From contig CAYQCH010000016.1 of the NCBI GenBank assembly GCA_964415935.1, positions 1 through 25,330 on the forward strand: a stretch of DNA of 25,330 nt, read 5' to 3'. The notes under the pieces are model-generated. The model saw only the letters and a list, made by a program, of their open reading frames with translations, made no database searches and was not told the DNA's origin. Shown piece after piece: positions 23,640 through 25,330 of the stretch. The translations under genes and the position numbers were made by a program. Numbering within the stretch: the first letter of the stretch is position 1; the number at the start of each line of letters is the position of its first letter. The stretch comes from CAYQCH01 sp964415935 (GTDB taxonomy: Bacteria; Patescibacteriota; Patescibacteriia; VMEV01; CAYQCH01).

Positions 23640-23660
23640 GCAACCGCATCGATTGTTCAA
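23632..23660 (-). promoter_or_regulatory. Promoter for the 762-residue membrane protein
   Basis: On the minus strand, TTGAAC (plus-strand 23655-23660), a 17-base spacer and a perfect TATAAT (23632-23637) lie upstream of the ATG at 23605. The predicted start near 23626 gives a leader of about 20 bases. Its -10 overlaps that of the divergent plus-strand promoter. Confidence 0.8.
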
Positions 23661-23690
23661 TTGTTTGGTTCGAAGAAATCTCGTCTTTTT

Positions 23691-24311
23691 ATGCTTGATC
23701 AACTCTTTGGTTCAAAGACCAGGGTCTCGCTATTGCAGCTGTTTTTCGAGCATGCGGACCAGGCCTACTATGTGCGCGAGTTGACCCGTTTGGTGGGCGC
23801 TCAGATCAATTCCGTTCGGCGGGAGCTGGATAATTTAGCCTATCTTGGCATTGTTCGGGTTATTGAGTCGGATAAGGTTCCTGTCTTGCCCGAAGAAGAG
23901 GGTGTGCCGTACCCCAAAGGTTTGAATAAGAAAAAGTACTACCAGCTGAACCGTTCATTTGTCTTGCATGACGAGCTGTCTTCCTTGTTTGCCAAGTCCC
24001 ATCTGCTCTTGGAGAAGGAATTGTACAATGAAATCCGCGGCCTGGGACAGGTAAACTACCTGGTACTAACCGGTTTTTTTACAAATGTCGACCAATCCTC
24101 AACGGACATGCTGATTGTCGGCGCGGTCGACAAGCAGGATGTCGCCGCCATGGTGCAGCGTTTTGAGAAAAAACTGAACAGGGAAATCAACTATACCATC
24201 ATGTCCGTCAAAGAATTCGAGTATCGGCGCCAGCTCACTGACAAGTTTATTTACGATATTCTGGTCCATCCCAAGATCGTGGTGGTAGACCAGTTGGGGG
24301 TGAATCAATAA
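23691..24311 (+). CDS. Winged-helix transcriptional regulator with nucleotidyltransferase-like C-terminal domain
   Basis: This is a 206-residue protein. The N-terminus, LFGSKTRVSLLQLFFEH and YYVRELTRLVGAQINSVRRELDNL, is a winged helix-turn-helix of the ArsR-like type, with the recognition helix near INSVRREL. The wing region holds LNKKKYYQLN. Residues about 125-200 (LVLTGFFTNVD, STDMLIVGAVD, LNREINYTIMSVKEFEYRR) resemble the degenerate MNT-type nucleotidyltransferase fold that follows such domains in CPR and archaeal proteins. The usual D-x-D pair is reduced to TDM, so it is probably not catalytic. The ATG at 23691 was preferred over TTG 23661 because the family starts at M-L-x-x-L-F-G-S-K-T-R. 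A shared divergent promoter suggests it may control the 762-residue gene; that is inference. Confidence 0.8.
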   Translation: MLDQLFGSKTRVSLLQLFFEHADQAYYVRELTRLVGAQINSVRRELDNLAYLGIVRVIESDKVPVLPEEEGVPYPKGLNKKKYYQLNRSFVLHDELSSLFAKSHLLLEKELYNEIRGLGQVNYLVLTGFFTNVDQSSTDMLIVGAVDKQDVAAMVQRFEKKLNREINYTIMSVKEFEYRRQLTDKFIYDILVHPKIVVVDQLGVNQ

Positions 24312-24312
24312 C

Positions 24313-24708
24313 ATGGCTTGGCTTGTCTTAGATGCCGTTTCTTTGCGCTTAGGCTGTGCCGGGGAGTACGGTGGCGAGTTGTATTGGACGCCTGTGTCGC
24401 GGGAGGCGGGGACCTGGCAAGAAATTGCTGTCTCGGCGCTCAGGAGTGGCGGGCGTTCCTTGTCTGATATCAGCCATATTACGGTCATACAGGGCCAGGC
24501 AAGCTTTTCCGATACACGATTTGTCACGGTTTTGGCAAATTTGGCCGCATGGGCAAAACAGGGCGTGAGATTGTTTGAAGTGGTGGCGGAAAAGCCATAC
24601 GAGAAACCACTTACGGCTGCTGAAATCGCCGAACAAGGGCAAGAAGTGCGGCAATTCGCGCCGCGATACTCCGGCGAGCCCAACATTACCAAACCTAAAG
24701 CGGAGTAG
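24313..24708 (+). CDS. Short TsaB-like (YeaZ) protein, degenerate
   Basis: This is a 131-residue protein. LVLDAVSLRLGCAG at the start and, further on, SDISHITVIQGQASFSDTRFVTVLANLAAWA follow the order of the N-terminal TsaB domain, where the latter block normally reads I-x-V-x-x-G-P-G-S-F-T-G-L-R. The G-P-G-S-F-T core is changed to GQASFSDTR, and the C-terminal half of TsaB (usual total about 220-230 residues) is missing. TsaB is the scaffold partner of TsaD in making the t6A modification of tRNA. A minimal scaffold in a reduced genome is possible; loss of function is also possible. It begins 1 base after the regulator gene. The TsaB assignment rests on this one block. Confidence 0.55.
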   Translation: MAWLVLDAVSLRLGCAGEYGGELYWTPVSREAGTWQEIAVSALRSGGRSLSDISHITVIQGQASFSDTRFVTVLANLAAWAKQGVRLFEVVAEKPYEKPLTAAEIAEQGQEVRQFAPRYSGEPNITKPKAE

Positions 24709-24730
24709 ACGAAAAAACAGCAAAGTTATC

Positions 24731-24764
24731 CACAAAAACCCTCCGAAATAAGAGGGTTTTTGTG
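24731..24764 (+). terminator. Bidirectional terminator after the TsaB-like gene
   Basis: CACAAAAACCCTC (24731-24743), an 8-base loop and GAGGGTTTTTGTG (24752-24764) form a perfect 13-bp stem whose outer part is A/T-rich, giving T runs on both strands. The mraZ promoter begins at the next base. Confidence 0.9.
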
Positions 24765-24793
24765 TTGACGGGTGTAGGAATGAGACATATAAT
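24765..24793 (+). promoter_or_regulatory. Strong sigma70-type promoter upstream of mraZ
   Basis: TTGACG (24765-24770), a 17-base spacer and a perfect TATAAT (24788-24793) precede mraZ by about 280 bases. The predicted start is near 24800. A promoter this strong with such a long untranslated stretch points to a leader RNA or an independent small RNA. Confidence 0.88.
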
Positions 24794-24799
24794 GGGTTC

Positions 24800-25071
24800 A
24801 GATGGCATGAAGTGGGGAATAGTGGTAGACGACAAAATGGGAAGAAATCAAAATACAAATTGAAAAAACCACTCCATCGTTCCCTGAATCATGCCAAATA
24901 GACTCCTCACGGAGACGAGCGGCGAGAAAAATGGGTTTTGCCGCTTGATGGTGCGGGTCCGCTGAACTTGTTGGCCCAAGGAAGGCGGCCCGTACCCAAC
25001 CCTTTTATGCAGTCGACACCTCCATGCCGGTTTCACCGGCTTCGCCCCTGGCTGACCCCTGAATGCCCGAT
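24800..25071 (+). ncRNA. Structured leader or small RNA upstream of mraZ, family not recognised
   Basis: About 270 bases lie between the predicted transcription start and the mraZ ATG, and I see no convincing gene in them. Several hairpins are visible. CTCC-TCAC-GGAG is at 24903-24914. AGCGGC pairs with GCCGCT at 24918-24945. A long stem at 24951-24995 has GTGCGGG with CCCGTAC (one G-U), a bulged T, CCGC with GCGG, an internal loop TGAA/GAAG that could form tandem G-A pairs, and CTTG with CAAG around TTGGCC. GCCGG-TTTCA-CCGGC is at 25026-25040. No RNase P, tmRNA or SRP signature motif is intact. The role (leader control of mraZ or a separate RNA) is open. Confidence 0.5.
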
Positions 25072-25330
25072 ATGTTCATCGGAGAATACCACCACAGCAT
25101 CGACGATAAATCCCGCATGGCCATACCGGCCAAGTTCCGAAACGCACTCAAGCGGGGAGCCGTCGTCACCAAAGGCTTAGACAGCTGTCTTGTCATATAC
25201 CCCCAGGCTGAATGGAAGGCTTTGGCGGAAAAAGTGTCGAAATTGCCGATCAGCCAGTCCAATACCCGCGCGTTCTCGCGCTTTTTGCTCTCCGGTGCCA
25301 TGGATATTGAATTAGATAAGCAGGGAAGAA
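25072..25330 (+). CDS. mraZ: Transcriptional regulator MraZ, 3'-truncated
   Basis: The frame runs off the window end after 86 residues; full-length MraZ has about 140-150. MFIGEYHHSIDDKSRMAIPAKFR is the first SpoVT/AbrB-like half with its D-D-K-S-R motif, and ELDKQGR at the end is the D-x3-R motif opening the second half. MraZ is a ring-forming DNA-binding protein that represses the division and cell wall (dcw) operon it usually heads, so rsmH (mraW) and division genes are expected downstream. No Shine-Dalgarno sequence is visible before the ATG. Confidence 0.95.
   Translation, partial: MFIGEYHHSIDDKSRMAIPAKFRNALKRGAVVTKGLDSCLVIYPQAEWKALAEKVSKLPISQSNTRAFSRFLLSGAMDIELDKQGR

Noticed and set aside
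24951..24997. Possible bacterial SRP RNA (string CCGCTGAAC followed by GGCCCAAGGAAGG)
   Set aside because: The hallmark of helix 8, C-A-G-G before a G-G-A-A tetraloop and A-G-C-A-G-C-C after it, is not intact, and the bases fold better as a plain stem with CTTG/CAAG and a TTGGCC loop.
24800..25071. RNase P RNA or tmRNA upstream of mraZ
   Set aside because: No GAGGAAAGTCC-type conserved region of RNase P and no tRNA-like ends or tag frame of tmRNA could be found.
1..25330. Insertion sequences, CRISPR arrays, tRNA or rRNA genes
   Set aside because: No transposase, terminal inverted repeats, regularly spaced repeats, cloverleaf or rRNA sequence was seen on either strand.

Overview
The window looks like a scaffold from an uncultured bacterium of the Candidate Phyla Radiation (Patescibacteria). 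This is inferred from gene content, not from a marker-gene tree. The pointers are a GT2/DUF2304 pair, a CarS-like CDP-lipid synthase in an otherwise bacterial genome, an archaeal-type UMP kinase, a very short TsaB-like protein, many membrane glycosyltransferases, almost no Shine-Dalgarno sequences, and genes packed 0-3 bases apart. TGA is used as a stop by many genes, so the UGA-glycine code of Gracilibacteria/SR1 does not apply. Two 100-N gaps (2098-2197 and 15750-15849) are each flanked by an identical 55-base sequence. They are assembly joins of overlapping contigs and probably hide no missing DNA.

Layout. (1) 1-2058: the 3' part of a secreted subtilisin-like protease with FG-GAP/VCBS-like repeats, closed by a strong terminator. 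(2) 2276-7725: a plus-strand operon for surface glycan assembly: a UDP-xylose-synthase-like SDR, a polyprenyl-phosphate GT2, a DUF2304 partner, a second GT2 and two GT4 enzymes. (3) 7717-9900, minus strand: a large polytopic GT-C-like membrane protein. (4) 9944-20143: a long, very tight plus-strand operon. It starts with a lipid headgroup module (CDP-alcohol phosphatidyltransferase, CarS-like, second CDP-alcohol phosphatidyltransferase). It continues with a GT39-like membrane transferase, an anchored extracellular protein, a small membrane protein, a plant/mimivirus-type UDP-4-keto-rhamnose epimerase/reductase-like SDR, a degenerate phosphoglycerate-mutase-like protein and a mannose-1-phosphate guanylyltransferase. 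It ends with the housekeeping genes mltG, rlmH and pyrH.

(5) 20140-21315: promoter, L10 leader with attenuator, rplJ and rplL, then a terminator. (6) 21317-23605, minus strand: a PP2C-like/TM/coiled-coil/beta-rich protein. It shares an overlapping divergent promoter with a winged-helix regulator at 23691-24311, which is followed by a TsaB-like gene. (7) 24731-25330: bidirectional terminator, strong promoter, a roughly 270-base structured leader and the 5' part of mraZ, which normally opens the division and cell wall (dcw) cluster.

Taken together, most of the window supplies nucleotide sugars (UDP-xylose-, UDP-rhamnose- and GDP-mannose-type), lipid-linked sugar carriers, glycosyltransferases and lipid headgroups. 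This suggests an elaborate glycosylated envelope.
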